Below, piece by piece: positions 1 through 8,782 of a stretch of 64,000 nt of DNA; the first letter of the stretch is position 1; every line of letters starts with the position of its first letter. The notes under the pieces are model-generated. The model made no database searches, was not told the DNA's origin, and worked only from the letters and a program-made list of their open reading frames with translations. Source of the DNA: Chitinophaga cymbidii. GTDB taxonomy: Bacteria; Bacteroidota; Bacteroidia; Chitinophagales; Chitinophagaceae. Both the position numbers and the translations under genes were made by a program. The DNA is taken from positions 1,984,001 to 2,048,000 of the forward strand of contig NZ_BKAU01000001.1 in assembly GCF_007992715.1 (NCBI RefSeq), given 5' to 3'.

Positions 1-146
1 TTTTGCTGGGCGCGGAGCATGACCAGGAAGACATGCCGCTTTTACAGCAAAGGGAACAAAAAGGCAAAACGCTGATCTACCTGTGCCGGGATTATCATTG
101 TGTGAAGCCTGTGGAAGATATATCGGAAATACGTAATTTAATATGA
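1..146 (+). CDS. thioredoxin domain-containing protein (DUF255/YyaL type), C-terminal fragment
   Basis: The reading frame is open from base 3 to the TGA at 144-146, giving 47 visible residues; the rest lies upstream of the window. The end reads KGKTLIYLCRDYHCVKPVED, which resembles the last strand and tail of DUF255/YyaL-type proteins, where a short AYVC-x-x-x-x-C-x-x-P segment closes the glycosidase-like barrel. In that family an N-terminal thioredoxin fold precedes an alpha/alpha barrel, and the cellular role is not well defined. Only the tail is visible, so the assignment rests on this short similarity. Confidence 0.5.
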   Translation, partial: LLGAEHDQEDMPLLQQREQKGKTLIYLCRDYHCVKPVEDISEIRNLI

Positions 147-538
147 TATTTGTTGTAAATTGCAAGCCCTTTGATTAAATTGGGTTTAGAGCGGAAAATT
201 AACATCGGGATTTCGAAAATAAATATTATATTTATCTTAAATGCGTCTATAAGTCTGACAGCAAAGCGTTTATAGATTCCCCGAATAGGTATCCCGCCGT
301 GGTTAAATAACAAAACCAGTTGCGGATTACATAATAAAATGTTAAAAGCCGCGTTTAAATTAGTTACGAAGCACGGCGTAGAGGACATGAAAAAGTTGTG
401 TAAAAACTAACTACGGATTAAAAATAATTATTACATTTGCTATCTTTCTGATAAACAACCAGGTGAAAAGTGTGACTAAAAATGATATCTTGCGCGTGGG
501 CCAATACATCTGGCAGGTTAAAGAAAAATCGTATTCTA
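147..538. other. AT-rich intergenic region upstream of gldK
   Basis: About 390 bases with no convincing gene. The composition is clearly more AT-rich than the flanking genes. It holds a perfect TAnnTTTG box at 432-439, likely for gldK. A 23-codon ATG frame at 339-410 is too short to accept. No repeat, tRNA or clear intrinsic terminator was seen for the upstream gene. Confidence 0.5.
432..439 (+). promoter_or_regulatory. candidate -7 box of the gldKLMN promoter
   Basis: TACATTTG matches the Bacteroidota -7 consensus TAnnTTTG exactly. No good -33 TTG lies at the usual 17-23 nt spacing, so this is a partial match. A transcript would begin near 445 and leave a leader of about 95 nt to the preferred gldK start. 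Confidence 0.4.
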
Positions 539-1837
539 ATGAAAGTCACCCTTATGAAGCTTAATTATTGTAGTGGGCTGATGGTTGTATTGCTGCCACT
601 TATACTGGCGAGCTGCGGTGGTGGTAAGACCCCTAAAAATGCTCAAGGACAGTTGATAGGTGTAAGTCCCCGGCCTAAGTACTCCCCCCCCGTACCTTAC
701 GGAATGGTCTATGTGCCCTCCGGAACCTTCCACATGGGCCCGAGTGACGAGGATGTGAACTACGCTTATACGGCGCGGAACAAATCCATCTCCATTTCGG
801 GTTTTTACATGGACGCTACCGAGATCACGAACAACGAATACCGCCAGTTCGTAAACTGGGTGAGGGATTCGATTGCCCACATTTTGCTCGGCCATGTAAA
901 GAATGATGACGGACAGGATTATATCGACTGGAAGCAGAAGATCGACTGGAAAGATAAGGCGACCTACGAGAAGATAGATGCGATGATCTATTCCGCGGAA
1001 GACCGCCTGTACGGCCGGAAGGAAATAGACATCCGCAAGTTGCTCTATCACCAGGAAACCTTTAACTGGGAGAAAGCAAAGATCCGCGAGAACAAGGACC
1101 TTCCGCGCTCCACCTTCATCGAGAAAAAGGACGTAGCCATTTATCCGGACACATTGTGCTGGATACGCGACTTCTCCTATGCATATAACGAGCCCATGAC
1201 GCGCATGTACTTCTGGCATCCGGCGTTCGACGACTATCCCGTAGTTGGCGTAACCTGGCACCAGGCGAACTCGTTCTGCGAATGGCGAAGCAAATTCTGG
1301 GAAGACTACCGCGCTTCCAAGAAGCAGTTCACGGAAGACAAATTCCAGCTGCCCTCCGAAGCGCAGTGGGAATACGCAGCCCGCGGCGGACGTGAACAGG
1401 CGCCATACCCCTGGGGCGGTTACTACATCCGTAACAAGAAAGGCTGTCTGCTCGCGAACTTCAAACCCGGCCGCGGTAACTATCCGGAAGACGGCGGCTT
1501 CTATACCGTACGCGCCGATGCTTACTGGCCCAACGATTACGGCTTGTACAACATGGCCGGCAACGTAGCGGAATGGACGCAGGACATCTTCTATCAGAAT
1601 GCTTATTCCTTCACTTCCGATATGAACCCCTATCTGAAAATGGATATTCCGGACGACGCGGCGCCAAGAATGAAACGCAAGGCAGTGAGAGGCGGCAGCT
1701 GGAAAGATATCGGCTACTTCCTGCAGAATGGTACACGTTCCTACGAGTATCAGGACAGCTCCAAATCCTACATCGGCTTCCGCTGTACGATCGCTTTCCT
1801 GAGCAGGTCTAAAAATGATTTCAGCAAAAGAAAATAG
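539..1837 (+). CDS. gldK: GldK, gliding motility / type IX secretion lipoprotein
   Basis: 432-residue lipoprotein of the T9SS outer-membrane ring complex (PorK in Porphyromonas); with GldN it forms the periplasmic rings of the translocon. The N-terminus is a lipoprotein signal peptide with lipobox LASC and the lipidated Cys at residue 26. From about residue 56 (MVYVPSGTFHMG) to the end it is a formylglycine-generating-enzyme-like (SUMF1) domain, with the late motifs NMAGNVAEWTQD, VRGGSW and GFRC. The frame is open back to an ATG at 482, but that start would put 19 extra residues before the signal peptide, so 539 is preferred; 554 is also possible. It is the first gene of gldKLMN, the usual order in the phylum. 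Confidence 0.93.
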   Translation: MKVTLMKLNYCSGLMVVLLPLILASCGGGKTPKNAQGQLIGVSPRPKYSPPVPYGMVYVPSGTFHMGPSDEDVNYAYTARNKSISISGFYMDATEITNNEYRQFVNWVRDSIAHILLGHVKNDDGQDYIDWKQKIDWKDKATYEKIDAMIYSAEDRLYGRKEIDIRKLLYHQETFNWEKAKIRENKDLPRSTFIEKKDVAIYPDTLCWIRDFSYAYNEPMTRMYFWHPAFDDYPVVGVTWHQANSFCEWRSKFWEDYRASKKQFTEDKFQLPSEAQWEYAARGGREQAPYPWGGYYIRNKKGCLLANFKPGRGNYPEDGGFYTVRADAYWPNDYGLYNMAGNVAEWTQDIFYQNAYSFTSDMNPYLKMDIPDDAAPRMKRKAVRGGSWKDIGYFLQNGTRSYEYQDSSKSYIGFRCTIAFLSRSKNDFSKRK

Positions 1838-1951
1838 GTATTAATAGCTAACCTCTGGTGATGAAAAACCTCCAGGCAAAATCACAGATCATGGCAAATT
1901 TGAAACGAGCTTTTAACCATCTAAACAATTATAAAATTTAAATTTTAACCT

Positions 1952-2686
1952 ATGGCTATGAATCCTAAAACAGCGAAATGGCTTAACTTCTTTGTATGTA
2001 TCGGCGCATGCGTCGTGATCATCGGAGCTTTGTTTAAAATCCAGCACTGGCCCGGCGCAGACGTTGCGCTGATCGCAGGTCTCAGTGTGGAAGCCGCAAT
2101 CTTCTTCGTGTATGCATTTGTTCCGTCAGACCACGGTCCCGAAGCGCCTCCCGCAGCTGCCGGCAGCCCCGCACTGGCGAATATGGACAAAATGCTCCAG
2201 GAAGCAGACATTACTCCCGTAAATCTTGCGCGACTGAGCGATAATTTCACTAAACTCGGTACAACTGTAGATAAAATGCGTGACATCAGTGATGTGGTAG
2301 CAGCCACCGGCGATTACACGCAGAAAACACGCGAAGCCGCCTCCGCGATCGGCTCCGTAACACAGGCTTATAACAGTGCCGCCGAAGCGGTATCTTCTTT
2401 CAATAACGCATCCGAATCTACCCGTAGCTTCCATCAGCAGGTGCAGTCCATGACCAAAAACCTGGCCTCCCTCAATGCGATCTATGAACTGGAACTGCAG
2501 GACACCAATAACCACCTGAAAGCAATGAACGGTTTCTACAGTAACCTGCTCTCTGCTTCACAGGCTATGTCCGGCAGCGTGGAAGACGCCAAGAAAACGC
2601 AGGAGCAGATTTCACTGCTGGCACGCAACCTTGGCAACCTGAACACCGTTTATGGTAACATGCTGACAGCTATGCAGGGCAGATAA
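1952..2686 (+). CDS. gldL: GldL, inner-membrane motor component of gliding/T9SS
   Basis: 244 residues. Two transmembrane helices fill residues 12-30 and 38-56, joined by the short periplasmic turn KIQHWPGA; the rest is a cytoplasmic tail rich in coiled-coil-like sequence. GldL and GldM form the proton-driven rotary motor that powers T9SS export and gliding. Glu47 sits in the second helix (SVEAAIFF) at the place of the Glu reported as important for proton flow in other GldL proteins (equivalence inferred by eye). The ATG at 1952 follows an AT-rich leader without a clear Shine-Dalgarno sequence, normal for this phylum. It lies 114 nt after gldK and 56 nt before gldM. Confidence 0.95.
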   Translation: MAMNPKTAKWLNFFVCIGACVVIIGALFKIQHWPGADVALIAGLSVEAAIFFVYAFVPSDHGPEAPPAAAGSPALANMDKMLQEADITPVNLARLSDNFTKLGTTVDKMRDISDVVAATGDYTQKTREAASAIGSVTQAYNSAAEAVSSFNNASESTRSFHQQVQSMTKNLASLNAIYELELQDTNNHLKAMNGFYSNLLSASQAMSGSVEDAKKTQEQISLLARNLGNLNTVYGNMLTAMQGR

Positions 2687-2742
2687 GGTAACGCTAATAG
2701 TAACAGAAACAAGAGACATTCATTTAAAACTTGTAATTCACT

Positions 2743-4275
2743 ATGGCATTACCCAAAGACCCCAGGCAGAAGATGATCAACTTCATGTACCTGGTGCTGA
2801 CAGCTATGTTAGCGTTGAACGTATCCGCCGAAATTATTAATGCATTTGATATTGTAAACGATTCAATAAAAACTTCCAATTCATCTATCGATAGCAAAAA
2901 CAACCTTACATATAATCAATTCACCAAGCTGATGGCTTCGGACGCCGCGAAAGTAGGCCCCCTCAAAGCCAAAGCCGACCAGGTAAAGAAATTGTCTGCC
3001 TCCGCGGTAGCTTCGATCGAAACGCTGAAAGGACAGATCATCGCCGCCAGCGGTGGCCTGAACGAAAAAGGTGAGATCAAAAAGAAAGATCACCTGGATG
3101 CCGCCACCCATGTGATGGAGAACGAGAAAAAGGGCCCGGCCCTGCAGGCGCAGCTGAAAAAGCTGCAAAGCGATATGCTCGCGCTCGTAAACCCGAAAGA
3201 CAGGGACGCGATCGCAAAACAGCTGCCTTTGCAGGTAGACGAGCCGCCGCATAAGAAAGGATCGGTAAAAAAGAACTGGACGACGTATCACTTCAACATG
3301 GTACCTACCATTGCGGCAGTAACCATTTTGAGCAAGTTCCAGAACGATATCAAGAACTCTGAAGCCATGATCATCGACAAGCTGCTGAAAGAAGTATCTG
3401 AAGATGATTTTGTGTTCGACCAGCTGGACGCCTTTGTGTCTTTGAACTCAAAGAACTTCACAGCCGGCCAGACGCTGACCGCCACCGTGGTGATGGGCGC
3501 TTACAGCAGCACTGTAAACCCCACGATCGTAGTGAACGGTTCCCCGGTGCAGGCTACTGCGGGCAAGGGCGTCTATTCCCTGGAGATCGGCAGCGCCCTC
3601 GGCGAACATACCATCTCCGGTACGGTGCAGTTGACCAAACCGAACGGCGAAGTGATCAACAGGCCATTCACGGAAACGTACAATGTAGGGGCATCCGCCA
3701 CCTCCATTTCTGCGGATAAAATGAATGTGCTCTACATCGCGCTGCAGAACCCGATCTCGATCTCCGCCGCCGGCGTACCCGCTGAAAAGATCCAGGCATC
3801 TATCAGCACCGGTTCGCTCACAAAAACCGGCGCAGGCCAGTACATTGCTACCGTAAGCTCCGGCACCAAGGCCACCATCAGCCTTTCCGCGGAAGTAGAT
3901 GGAAAAGTAAAGAACCTGGGCTCGAAAGAGTTCCGTATCAAGAATATTCCTGACCCGATCATGAAAGTAGGTTTCAACAAGGGACCTTCCATGAAAGCGG
4001 CAGAGTTTAAAGCACAGGGCGGCCTCCGCGCCGATCTGGAAGACTTCCTGTTCGACGGGGTGAAATATGCCGTAGTAGGCTACCGCATGGGTATTGAACC
4101 AAAAGGTCGCGATTATATCGAAGGTGACGCCACCTCCGAATACTGGCCCAAAAGCCTGACCGGCGCGATCCAGTCCATCAAACCCGGCGATAACATTTAC
4201 TTCGATAACATCAAGGTGAAAGGCCCGGATGGCAGAGTTCGCTCTATGCAGAACATCAATTTCAAGATCAATTAA
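2743..4275 (+). CDS. gldM: GldM, periplasmic shaft of the gliding/T9SS motor
   Basis: 510 residues. The N-terminus MALPKDPRQKMINFMYLV and the single membrane helix at about 12-32 (LTAMLALNVSAEI) are the conserved GldM/PorM signature; the remainder is periplasmic, made of a helical D1 domain and beta-rich D2-D4 domains. A GldM dimer threads through the GldL pentamer and transmits rotation to the GldK/GldN ring. The length fits the family (about 510-520). It is followed after 23 nt by gldN. Confidence 0.95.
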   Translation: MALPKDPRQKMINFMYLVLTAMLALNVSAEIINAFDIVNDSIKTSNSSIDSKNNLTYNQFTKLMASDAAKVGPLKAKADQVKKLSASAVASIETLKGQIIAASGGLNEKGEIKKKDHLDAATHVMENEKKGPALQAQLKKLQSDMLALVNPKDRDAIAKQLPLQVDEPPHKKGSVKKNWTTYHFNMVPTIAAVTILSKFQNDIKNSEAMIIDKLLKEVSEDDFVFDQLDAFVSLNSKNFTAGQTLTATVVMGAYSSTVNPTIVVNGSPVQATAGKGVYSLEIGSALGEHTISGTVQLTKPNGEVINRPFTETYNVGASATSISADKMNVLYIALQNPISISAAGVPAEKIQASISTGSLTKTGAGQYIATVSSGTKATISLSAEVDGKVKNLGSKEFRIKNIPDPIMKVGFNKGPSMKAAEFKAQGGLRADLEDFLFDGVKYAVVGYRMGIEPKGRDYIEGDATSEYWPKSLTGAIQSIKPGDNIYFDNIKVKGPDGRVRSMQNINFKIN

Positions 4276-4298
4276 CGAACACATTAATTACTGGGTTT

Positions 4299-5348
4299 AT
4301 GCGAGCAGTAATATTAAAAAGACTTGGTTGGAGCGCGTTCCTGGCGGCAGTGGTAATTTCTTCGGCGGATGCGCAATCCCGCCGCCGTGGCAGCTCAACA
4401 CCTGCCAACAATCCACCGGAGCAGGAGCAACAGCAACAGAATGCACCGGTCACCAATCCGGCTACCGGCAATCCTGTGCAGGTTCCCGCACCCCCGCCCA
4501 CAGACCCCTCCGGCGTAGCCCCATCGCTGCGTCAGGACGGTGTAGGCACGCCGGTGGATACGCCCCGCAGGTCCCTGCGTATAGACGGTGTTTCCGAGAG
4601 AAGTCCGAACCGCGACCGTGTGCCCATCACGTATGACCACATCCGCGAAGACGACAAGTTCTGGGAAAAACAGATCTGGCAGGTGATCGATGTACGCGAG
4701 AAGATGAACATTCCCTTCCAGTACAACGTGGAAGACGAGAATGGCGTCAACCAGCTGCTGATCAATATTCTGCTCGAAACTATCAAAAACCAGGAGGTAG
4801 AAGCCTTCAACCCGATCGACGACCGTTTCAGCACGCCGATGTCCTACCAGGAGATCATGACGAAGCTGACCGGCGAAGTGAGAACGGTGCGAAGCATAGA
4901 CCCCGTAACCGGTGAAGAAAAGCTGGTGGAAACAAGGGACGAGTTCAATCCCGAAACCATCCGTCAATACAAGATCAAGGAAGTATGGGTGTTCGACAAG
5001 GAAGCCTCCGCGTTGAAAGTGCGTATCCTGGGCATCGCGCCCATGGTAGCCCGCCTGAACGACGACGGCTCCGTACGCGCCTCCATGCCGCTGTTCTGGG
5101 TGTATTATCCTGACCTGCGCCCCGTTCTGGCCAAATACGACGTGTATAACCAGAACAACGACGCAGCCACGATGACCTGGGAAGACCTGTTTGAAATGCG
5201 CTTCTTCTCCAGCTTCGTAGTGAAGGAAAAGAACGCCTTCAACCGCGAGATCCAGCACTATATTAAAGATGGTGTAATGCGCCTCCTCGAAGGCCAGGCC
5301 ATCAAGGACAAGATCTTTAATAAAGAGCAGGACCTGTGGCAGTATTGA
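4299..5348 (+). CDS. gldN: GldN, gliding motility / T9SS ring protein
   Basis: 349 residues. Signal peptide with probable cleavage after SSADA, then a low-complexity Gln/Pro/Asn-rich linker (about residues 27-75) and the GldN/PorN domain, including YDHIREDDKFWEKQIWQVID and a conserved tail around NREIQHYIKDGVMRLLE. In the T9SS it associates with the GldK lipoprotein to form the periplasmic ring. It is the last gene of the cluster; an intrinsic terminator lies 40 nt downstream, so gldKLMN probably ends here. Confidence 0.94.
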   Translation: MRAVILKRLGWSAFLAAVVISSADAQSRRRGSSTPANNPPEQEQQQQNAPVTNPATGNPVQVPAPPPTDPSGVAPSLRQDGVGTPVDTPRRSLRIDGVSERSPNRDRVPITYDHIREDDKFWEKQIWQVIDVREKMNIPFQYNVEDENGVNQLLINILLETIKNQEVEAFNPIDDRFSTPMSYQEIMTKLTGEVRTVRSIDPVTGEEKLVETRDEFNPETIRQYKIKEVWVFDKEASALKVRILGIAPMVARLNDDGSVRASMPLFWVYYPDLRPVLAKYDVYNQNNDAATMTWEDLFEMRFFSSFVVKEKNAFNREIQHYIKDGVMRLLEGQAIKDKIFNKEQDLWQY

Positions 5349-5388
5349 TCTGCAACAACGTTCAAATCCTGTTGACAATAATCAAAAG

Positions 5389-5418
5389 CTGCCTTCCGTA
5401 TGGAGGGCAGTTTTTTTT
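5389..5418 (+). terminator. intrinsic terminator after gldN
   Basis: A 9-bp stem (CTGCCTTCC / GGAGGGCAG, one G-T pair) with a 4-nt loop, followed by eight T residues. It closes the gldKLMN unit. Confidence 0.85.
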
Positions 5419-5434
5419 ATGATTATCTTGCAAT

Positions 5435-6007
5435 ATGCAGATGCTCCGCTCCGCCATTAATGCCGTGCTGCCTTTCCCGGAAGAAGAATGGGAAGCGATG
5501 GCCGCATGCTGGCACCCGGTATCTTACAAGCGCAAGACCGTGATCACCGCCGCCGGCGACACGGAGCGGTACGCTTACTTTGTGACGGAAGGCGTGCAGC
5601 GCGCGTTCTGTCTTGCCGAGGGGGAGAAAGACGCCACCCTCGTATTTTCCTATACCGGCTCGTTTGCAGGCATCATCGATTCCTTCTTTTTACAGCAGCC
5701 TTCCCGGTATTATTTTGAAACCCTCACCCACAGCTCCTTCCTGCGCGCCTCCTACACCGATATCCGGCGGCTGATGGACGCCTATCCGCTGATCGCGCGA
5801 TGGATACACCTGTCTACCATGCACGCCATGGCCGGCATGATGGAACGGCACATCGAAGCGCTCACGCTCAGCGCCGAACAAAAGTTCCGCCGCCTGCTCA
5901 CCCGCAGTCCGCACGTGCTGCAGCTCATCCCCCACAAATACCTCGCCTCCTACCTCGGCATCGATCCGGCTACTTTCAGCAAGCTGCTCGGCGGCACCCG
6001 CCTGTAA
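5435..6007 (+). CDS. Crp/Fnr-family transcriptional regulator
   Basis: 190 residues. The first ~120 form a cyclic-nucleotide-binding-like beta roll (FVTEGVQRAFCLAEGEKD, then FSYTGSFAGIIDSFFLQQPS); the tail holds the short HTH region HKYLASYLGIDPATFSKL. This is the compact Crp-like architecture very common in Bacteroidota, where the ligand is usually unknown. The start lies 16 nt after the gldN terminator; TTATCTTG, two mismatches from the -7 consensus, sits 4 nt before the ATG, so the mRNA may be leaderless. The unusual end LLGGTRL replaces the more common LRAK-type tail. Confidence 0.8.
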   Translation: MQMLRSAINAVLPFPEEEWEAMAACWHPVSYKRKTVITAAGDTERYAYFVTEGVQRAFCLAEGEKDATLVFSYTGSFAGIIDSFFLQQPSRYYFETLTHSSFLRASYTDIRRLMDAYPLIARWIHLSTMHAMAGMMERHIEALTLSAEQKFRRLLTRSPHVLQLIPHKYLASYLGIDPATFSKLLGGTRL

Positions 6008-6050
6008 TAAAATCTTGGCGGAGGCAAAGATTTCAGGTAGCCTTATCGCC

Positions 6051-6058
6051 TAGTTTTG
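6051..6058 (+). promoter_or_regulatory. candidate -7 box for the DinB-family gene
   Basis: TAGTTTTG is an exact TAnnTTTG match 13 nt before the ATG at 6072. The -33 position carries only TTTC (6031-6034). Confidence 0.4.
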
Positions 6059-6071
6059 CAAATAAAACGGC

Positions 6072-6698
6072 ATGCCATCATTTAACACCCATGCGCTCCT
6101 GCAAGACCTCCGCAGCGACGTTAACGCCATACTAAACGTAACGCACACACGTATAAAGGACCAGCCGGAGGCAGTGAACCTGCAGCAGCCGGCGTCCGGC
6201 AAATGGAGCGCGGTGCAGTGCCTGGTGCACCTCAACGGTTACGGCCGGTATTATATTCCGCAGTTACAGGCCGCACTTCAAAAGGGAGAACAAAAGCAGC
6301 TGGCGGCGCGCCCCGTGTTCCGCAGCAGCTGGCTCGGCAACTATTTCACCAGTTTGATGAAGCCGCAGGAAGACGGCGCTTTGCGCAGCACCATGCAGGC
6401 GCCAAAAGGCTACCGCCCCGCGCCGGAAGCGGACGCGCAGGCCGTGATCGCGGAGTTTGTACAGCAACAGCAGCAATTGCTGGAACTGCTGGACCGCGCG
6501 GAAAAAACAGATATCGCGCGGTTGAAAGTGCCCACGTCGCTGTCGAAATTCATCCGGCTCTCCACCGGTGATACACTTCGTTTTCTCATCGCGCATGAGC
6601 AGCGGCACATGCTGCAGGCGCTGCGCGCATTACTTGTTGTAACAGGAAGTTCCGCCACTGCGATATCGATGCAGTCACTTTCCGGAGAAGTCCGTTGA
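6072..6698 (+). CDS. DinB family protein
   Basis: 208 residues with the four-helix-bundle DinB_2 pattern: SGKWSAVQCLVHLNGY near residues 41-56 supplies the first His, and IAHEQRHMLQA near the C-terminus supplies the paired His residues. These three His positions usually bind a divalent metal in the family, which includes metal-dependent thiol transferases; the substrate here is unknown. It starts 65 nt after the Crp-like gene in the same direction but probably has its own promoter and its own terminator (6721-6754). Confidence 0.8.
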   Translation: MPSFNTHALLQDLRSDVNAILNVTHTRIKDQPEAVNLQQPASGKWSAVQCLVHLNGYGRYYIPQLQAALQKGEQKQLAARPVFRSSWLGNYFTSLMKPQEDGALRSTMQAPKGYRPAPEADAQAVIAEFVQQQQQLLELLDRAEKTDIARLKVPTSLSKFIRLSTGDTLRFLIAHEQRHMLQALRALLVVTGSSATAISMQSLSGEVR

Positions 6699-6720
6699 TA
6701 GCTGCATTCCGCTGTAAGCT

Positions 6721-6754
6721 GCTCCTGTCGCTCATTCCGGCGGGAGCTTTTTTT
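6721..6754 (+). terminator. intrinsic terminator after the DinB gene
   Basis: 10-bp stem GCTCCTGTCG / CGGCGGGAGC with two G-T pairs, 7-nt loop, then seven T residues. Confidence 0.8.
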
Positions 6755-6789
6755 ATGTACCGATAACAAATACTTAACAACTGTCAAGC

Positions 6790-6950
6790 GGTTGGTATAT
6801 TATTTTAGTGATGGAAACAGGATAACAACTGTGACTGCAACAACAAAGAAGATGACCGGCTGCGCCGGGATTTAAAATAAATCTGTGTCTTTTAATGGTT
6901 AACTTGGGGAAAGGAGCCTGGTTGTCAAACCGGGCTCTCTCTTTTATAGA
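6790..6950 (+). ncRNA. candidate small RNA ending at an intrinsic terminator
   Basis: Between the DinB terminator and the end of uvrC there is no gene, yet a second plus-strand terminator is present at 6914-6947 (stem GAGCCTGGTT / AACCGGGCTC, loop GTCA, then TCTCTTTT). A compact hairpin CCGGC-TGC-GCCGG lies in the middle of the segment. A weak -7-like TATTTTAG is at 6801-6808, without a proper -33. No frame longer than about 8 codons starts in it. A terminator needs a transcript, so a short structured RNA is possible; read-through of the DinB terminator is the alternative. The 5' end is a guess. Confidence 0.35.
6914..6947 (+). terminator. intrinsic terminator without an assigned gene
   Basis: 10-bp stem GAGCCTGGTT / AACCGGGCTC (one G-T pair), GTCA loop and a TCTCTTTT tail. 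It lies 24 nt before the convergent uvrC stop. Confidence 0.7.
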
Positions 6951-6970
6951 ACGTTGTAATTAACATCCTG

Positions 6971-8782
6971 TTATGCGTCTTCTCCGTGAAAATGCTGCCA
7001 TATCAATTGCGCCTTGCGCTGCCCTACTTCCTTCACCAGTTCCTCCATCGGCAGTTGTTTGATCCTGTTCACGGAGCGGAAGGTCTGCAGCAGCTGTGTG
7101 GCCGTGTTTTCGCCAATGCCTTTGATCTCTTCCAGCTCGTTTTTAAAGGTGCCCTTGCTGCGTTTCTGTCGGTGGAAGGTGATGCCGAAGCGGTGCACTT
7201 CGTCACGGATGCGGCGGATCAGCTTCAGGCTTTCGCTGTCATACGGTAGTTTGATGCTGTCCTTATCACCCGGAAAAAATATTTCCTCTTCGTTCTTCGC
7301 AAGCCCCACCACCGTCATGCTGCCGATCAGGTCCAGCTTGCGGATGCTTTCCATCGCGGCGCCAAGCTGTCCTTTGCCGCCGTCTATCACCACCAGTTGC
7401 GGTAATGGCTGCTGTTCATTCAACAGCCGGTTATAACGTCTGAAAACCACTTCCGTCATGGATGCGAAATCGTTGATGCCTTCTACCGTTTTGATATTAA
7501 AATGACGGTAATCCTTTTTGGACGCCACGCCGTCTTTGAACACCACGCAGGCGGACACCGGGAAACTGCCCTGGAAGTTGGAGTTATCGAAGCATTCGAT
7601 ATGCACCGGCAGTTCCGGCAGCTCAAGGTCTGCCTGCAGCTGGTACAATACTTTTTTCCGCTCGGCGTCGGTTTTACCTTCGAGGTGAAGGATCTTTTTC
7701 TTGTATAGTTCTTCGCGGAAGTAATTCACGTTTTTCGTGGAGAGGTCGAGCAGCTTCTTTTTATCGCCGCCTTTGGGAACGGTGATGGTAATGCCTTCCT
7801 CGGGATATTCCAGCTCAAAAGGCAGCACTATTTCGCGGGCGAGGCTGTTGAACGCTTCCCGCATATAGGCGATGGCGTACTGCATCACTTCTTCATCCGA
7901 TTCTTCCAGCTTTTTTTCCAGCGTGACCGTTTTCGTATCGGCAATGGTGCCGTTCAGCACGCGCAGGTAATTCACATAGGCAAAGTTGCCTTCGCTGATC
8001 ACCGTGAACACGTCCAGGTTGCCCACCCTTGAGCTGACGATGGTGGAGCGGGCCTTGTACGCCTGCAGGCTTTCGATCTTTTTGCGCTGTATCTCCGCTT
8101 TCTCGAACTCCATGTTGGCGGCGTGTTCCTGCATGCGCGAACGGAAAATATTCAGTACGGGCGACAGGTTGCCGCGCAGTATTTCCTTCACCTGCTGCAG
8201 GCCGTCGCGGTAATCTTCTTCCGTTTGCAGCCCCTCGCAGGGGCCTTTGCAGTTGCCGAGATGGTATTCGAGGCAGACCTTGTATTTGCCTTTTTTGATG
8301 TTCGCTTCGCTGAGGTTCAGCGTGCAGGTGCGCAGCGGAATGTTGTAACGGATCACTTCCAGCACTTCGCGCACGCGGCCTACGGAGGTAAACGGACCAA
8401 GGTATTCGGAACCGTCCTTGATGATGCGGCGGGTCAGGAAAACGCGCGGGTAGGGTTCGTGTTTGATGACGATGAAGGGATACGACTTGTCATCTTTCAG
8501 GTTGATGTTGAAACGCGGCTGGAATTGTTTGATCAGGGAGTTTTCCAGCAGAAATGCGTCCTGCTCCGAATCCACGATCGTAAATTCAATATGATGGATA
8601 GATTCCACCAGCTTGCGCGTCTTGAAATTGTCGTGATTCTTTACAAAATACGAGCTGATGCGCTTGCGCAGGCTTTTCGCTTTACCGATGTAAAGCAGTT
8701 CGCCTTCCGTGCCGAAGTATTTGTAGATGCCGGCCTGTACGGGCAAAGTATGTGATATCTGTTGAAACTCCGCTGCTGTCAT
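6971..8782 (-). CDS. uvrC: UvrC, excinuclease ABC subunit C
   Basis: 603 residues. The N-terminus holds the GIY-YIG nuclease (AGIYKYFGTEGELLYIGKAK) that makes the 3' incision. A UVR (UvrB-binding) stretch follows at about 205-245 (NMEFEKAEIQRKKIE), then the RNase H-like domain for the 5' incision (ECFDNSNFQG, VIDGGKGQLGAA) and a C-terminal helix-hairpin-helix (IKGIGENTATQLLQTF). The length is typical. Its ATG overlaps the stop of the upstream lipoprotein gene by 4 nt (ATGA), which suggests coupled translation. Confidence 0.97.
   Translation of the reverse strand: MTAAEFQQISHTLPVQAGIYKYFGTEGELLYIGKAKSLRKRISSYFVKNHDNFKTRKLVESIHHIEFTIVDSEQDAFLLENSLIKQFQPRFNINLKDDKSYPFIVIKHEPYPRVFLTRRIIKDGSEYLGPFTSVGRVREVLEVIRYNIPLRTCTLNLSEANIKKGKYKVCLEYHLGNCKGPCEGLQTEEDYRDGLQQVKEILRGNLSPVLNIFRSRMQEHAANMEFEKAEIQRKKIESLQAYKARSTIVSSRVGNLDVFTVISEGNFAYVNYLRVLNGTIADTKTVTLEKKLEESDEEVMQYAIAYMREAFNSLAREIVLPFELEYPEEGITITVPKGGDKKKLLDLSTKNVNYFREELYKKKILHLEGKTDAERKKVLYQLQADLELPELPVHIECFDNSNFQGSFPVSACVVFKDGVASKKDYRHFNIKTVEGINDFASMTEVVFRRYNRLLNEQQPLPQLVVIDGGKGQLGAAMESIRKLDLIGSMTVVGLAKNEEEIFFPGDKDSIKLPYDSESLKLIRRIRDEVHRFGITFHRQKRSKGTFKNELEEIKGIGENTATQLLQTFRSVNRIKQLPMEELVKEVGQRKAQLIWQHFHGEDA

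Noticed and set aside
339-410. 23-codon frame upstream of gldK
   Set aside because: Too short, no signal or motif, in AT-rich DNA where such frames are expected by chance.
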